This document shows, in pieces, positions 60,638-64,000 of a stretch of DNA of 64,000 nucleotides. The notes under the pieces were generated by a model. It was not told where the DNA came from. It made no database searches and was given only the letters and a program-made list of their open reading frames with translations. The stretch is taken from the NCBI GenBank assembly GCA_024362935.1, contig JANCRA010000172.1, positions 1 to 64,000 of the forward strand, in the 5' to 3' direction. Numbering within the stretch: position 1 is the first letter of the stretch; each line of letters opens with the position of its first letter. Made by a program: the position numbers and the translations under genes. The stretch comes from Setophaga petechia (lineage: Eukaryota; Chordata; Aves; Passeriformes; Parulidae).

Positions 60638-63375
60638 GCTTCTGCATTAGTTTTTCTTCAGGAGAGCAGCTATTTTATTGCTTAGATGGAACAGTGATTG
60701 TACGAAGTTGGATGATACTTACACTTCTTATATTAGCATTTTTAGCCTATAATTAAAATTCAACCCTGGTAGATAAAGGGAGAAGCATAATCTGACCACC
60801 CAGCTAGGAATGAAATGTTGGAGCCATTTCTGTAAGAGGAAATCCACAACAGTGGGGATGTAATTTTCCATTATAAGTGTACTCCTCCTTGCAACAGGAG
60901 CGAGCTGACAGCAAAGGTCTTTGCAGAATAGCCTCATACCAATAAAGCAGTGGGAGAGATGGACATCTATCAAATTCTCTGTGTGTCATTTCATGCAGGC
61001 TAAGGACAAACTTTTTCCCTGCACTCTGTTATTAGATGAACAATGATGCTTGGAGAATCAGAGAGCATTTCAGGGTTGGGCTCTTCTTCCTCCTCTTCCT
61101 GGACTTAGTTATTTAGAAATTAACAAGTACAGGCAGATCTTAAAACAACTGTCTAGGTTTTATAATTAAAATAAAATAAAATTATACAATTATGCAATTA
61201 TAAATGTACAGTATTGGTTATAGAAATATATAACCAATTATATTATTTAGTGTCTGGGAGGCCATAGAAGTTAAGGGAAGACTAACTGTTGCATTATATT
61301 AAGTCAATAGTTATTTACTGTCTGTAGTAAATGTCAAATCAGAATTTCATTTGAATTTATATAGTATTTTCCTCTCTGATCTCTTTTTTGCTGGTCTCTT
61401 GAGCCATCTAAATTTTCCCATTCCTGAGGAAAGCTGCCCTTCTAGCCTCTTAATGTGACCCTAGGGGTGAGAAGACCAACTGGTTTTCTGTTTGCTGCTG
61501 AATATGTTGTTTTACTGTTATGAAAACACAGAAAGGTCTTGCCTTGCTATCAGATTCATTATCTCACATTGTCAAATCCAGAGAAACAGTCCCTCTGTAG
61601 TTACATCCACCAGAGCGAGCTGAGCACTGAACTCAGGGTTCCTGAGTGTTCTTGTGTCCTTAGGTACTACTGAAGTTTTTGCAGTCCAAAGGTGTTCACT
61701 GCCTTAAGTGCCCAAGACCAAAGAAAGCTCTTTCTACCAATATAAATGTGTCAGCTAAATTCAATTGTGAATGATATTTAATAATTCCAGAGTCCCTTTA
61801 CTCTTGTTTTATAATTTGTCACATTACTTTATTACTGTTTGCAAAATTAACAAAAGATATTGCAACAAGGATTCATTTGGGCAAATTAAACCTGCAAAGG
61901 GATTTCAAACACAGTTTTTTGTTCTCTGGGATTAGGCATCAGCAGCCTGTGGAATTATTTCTGTCTTTTAATCTATCATACACTCAGAATAACTAAACAA
62001 GCTGGTGATGGTCTCTTCCTGCTCAAAGAACAACTTTTACAGAACCTAACCAACCTATTAGTGTCAGGAAATTATGCTTGGAAAGTTCAGAGAAAAAAGA
62101 AAATTCTACAAATGAAAGGTAGAAATATTACCATGTGTCAATAACATGCATTGGGAGGTCTGCTCATATACAGACCTTTAGCTGGTGTAAATTGGAATGA
62201 CATAACTGGTGTATTTATATTGATTTAGTTCAGTCCTGGAATTTTTATACAGGAGTGTCTAGATCCACAGCTGTCCCAATCTGGACCTGGTCTTCTAAAA
62301 GTAAACAACGAAATTGGTAGTAGGTAGAATGTAAGGTGGACTGCTTTTTTTCCTCTTTGTTTGAAAAAGTAAATTCTGAAGCATGTGTTTCAGCATAACC
62401 TATTGCACTCTGCAATTTTCAGTCTTTTCTTAAATTTCTGAGCACATATTTTAGTGGCCTAAGGTTTTACTTCAACCAGCTGCTTCCAGGCCAAACATGG
62501 TCAAACTAGATTAATTGTATTATGTAAATACTATAGCAACAGCGAAAAAAACTTTGGGGTACCACATAATTAGAGGATAATAACTTTTAAAATGGTATTA
62601 ATTATTTTTTTCCTAATACACCTCAAACAGGTTTCCCATTCTGGAGAGAACTTCAAGTATTTTTTCAATTACAGGAGGTTTCCCTCCTCACCCTGCCTCC
62701 TTCTCTCCTCTGCTTTAAAAATTAATATAATGTGCTTTGATGTGACATAGTCTCACAGTGAAATCTACAATCATACCTAAACTTACAGAAAAGGTAAAAT
62801 CACCAAAAGGGAGATTTTAGAAACAGAATGCAAAATCAGATAAATGAGAACAAAGTTTTGAAAAACATTGCAGAAGGGTAATATAAGATACTGCTGTTGT
62901 GCTTCTTACTTCATCATTGTTTTCCTTCAGTAAACATTCTATCAGCTGGGGAGAGTTACTCACATGTTTGAAGCTGGGTCTAATTTCTCAGAAATCAGAT
63001 TCCTTATTCCCAAGACTCCACTACACAGTGCCAGCACAAACACACATCAGCAGCTGCACAGCATTTTACAGAGTTAGCTAGGACCTATCAAGCATTTACT
63101 CAATTTCAGATCTCTGTCCCTTATTTGGACAAATCTGAAGTTGGGGGAGCCAAAGTCAAAGAAAGCAAAAAAGTGTTTTGGAAGTCTGAGTATCTAATCT
63201 AAGGAGTGAAACTCACCTACTGCTTAACCTTAGGAAGTAGGTAAGAAGTACTGTTGTGAAGAATGATTCCTTTTCCACAAATAAAGCCTTAAAAAGTACT
63301 TGAAACTTCACTGATGAAAATAGTGAATGTTGATCCACTGAGCTACTGTCAGCTTTACTTCTGTCAGGGGCAAGT

Positions 63376-63434
63376 GCAATTCTGCACTTGGAAAACTTGT
63401 GCAAGCAATTCTGCACTTGGAAAACTGTGTGCAA
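63376..63434. repeat. 29-bp tandem duplication
   Basis: The unit beginning GCAATTCTGCACTTGGAAAA is present twice (63376-63404 and from 63405), the second with a one-base insertion. Near-identity suggests a recent event. Confidence 0.9.
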
Positions 63435-63848
63435 GCTGATTTCACCTCTGGTGGAATCCACTTAGAATTAGTATGGCTGGCCTGTGGGTGAATTGGGTAG
63501 AACGAAAATCTGAAATTCTCAGATTACTTCCAAAATTAACTTCTTTCTGTTATAGTTGTTGTTACTGAGCCTAGATTTATGCTGTTTTCTAGTGTGTGAA
63601 ATACAAGTTATTGTAGACAGATATTGACATTTTGTACAAACAGGTGCACACTCATCCTGTGGCCTGAACTTGACAAACAAAAGCACTAACAAGCTTCTTA
63701 TACAATAAGCAATAGTGTAACCATGAGCCACCTTTGCTTTAAAGGTGTTGGTGTGGCCGAGGTTTGTTAATAATGTTTGACATCAGCAAAGCAAAAAGCC
63801 ATCACAACAAAAAGGCTGCAAAATCTCAAGCAGATCTCATACAACTAA

Positions 63849-63868
63849 TCTCATACAACTGTATGAGA
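63849..63868. repeat. perfect 8-bp stem hairpin
   Basis: TCTCATAC and GTATGAGA flank an AACT loop. An extra direct copy of ATCTCATACAACT precedes it. Confidence 0.85.
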
Positions 63869-64000
63869 AAAGACAGTCTTTTTACCCACAAGTTGTCTTT
63901 TGGCTTGTATGGTATTAGTTAATGCCAAAAGAAGTGCCACACTGAATAATCAGAGAAAAAAGGAAAAAAAACCCCGAACCCATACAGATATAATTTATCA

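Larger units (their letters stand above)
43300..64000. other. AT-rich gene desert
   Basis: From about 43.3-43.6 kb the sequence becomes uniformly AT-rich, CpG-poor and almost free of long microsatellites. Frames are all short (mostly under 100 codons) and without domain features. No transposon family is recognised. Small local duplications and candidate splice-flanked segments are listed separately. Confidence 0.6.

Overview
The window is vertebrate nuclear DNA and holds one protein-coding gene I can support: NR2F1 (COUP-TFI), an orphan nuclear receptor, on the minus strand. Its three coding exons lie at 27114-26664, 23465-22938 and 18036-17756. All four splice sites are GT/AG, and the joined reading frame gives 419 residues. 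Paralogue-diagnostic residues ([23 protein letters not shown] region in exon 2, and the C-terminus MSIQCS) mark it as NR2F1 rather than NR2F2. Compact introns (about 3.2 and 4.9 kb), many microsatellites and mixed G/T-rich low-complexity tracts, and no recognisable Alu/L1-like interspersed repeat suggest a bird, possibly a songbird. That assignment is inference.

Layout. 1-16.9 kb: DNA downstream of NR2F1, no supported gene. It contains several CpG-rich blocks, long polypurine/polypyrimidine arrays and AT-rich single-copy stretches that look like conserved non-coding elements. 16.9-17.76 kb: likely 3' UTR. 17.76-27.11 kb: NR2F1 coding exons and introns. 27.1-about 29.2 kb: GC-rich 5' UTR and CpG island. 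About 29.1-29.3 kb: likely core promoter, with a TATA/CArG-like element and a DR1-like nuclear-receptor site. 29.37-29.70 kb: a long CTTT array immediately upstream. 30-43.3 kb: CpG-rich blocks alternating with AT-rich, homeodomain-motif-bearing single-copy DNA, probably regulatory. 43.3-64 kb: an abrupt switch to uniform AT-rich gene desert.

In mammals a divergent lncRNA, NR2F1-AS1, starts near the NR2F1 promoter and runs away from it. Here that would be the plus strand from about 28-29 kb onward. Three short plus-strand segments with good splice signals (31977-32048, 52050-52224, 56016-56107) are candidate exons of such a transcript, but sequence alone cannot prove this.

No wholly new biological system is evident. 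The most interesting signals are regulatory: the promoter-proximal DR1/TATA arrangement, a structured inverted repeat of homeodomain sites at 37954-38006, a compound bZIP-like palindrome near 41.08 kb, an in-frame route to a DNA-binding-domain-less receptor isoform, an A40 and a G-run within the presumed 5' UTR, and a pure 40-copy AGAGG array.
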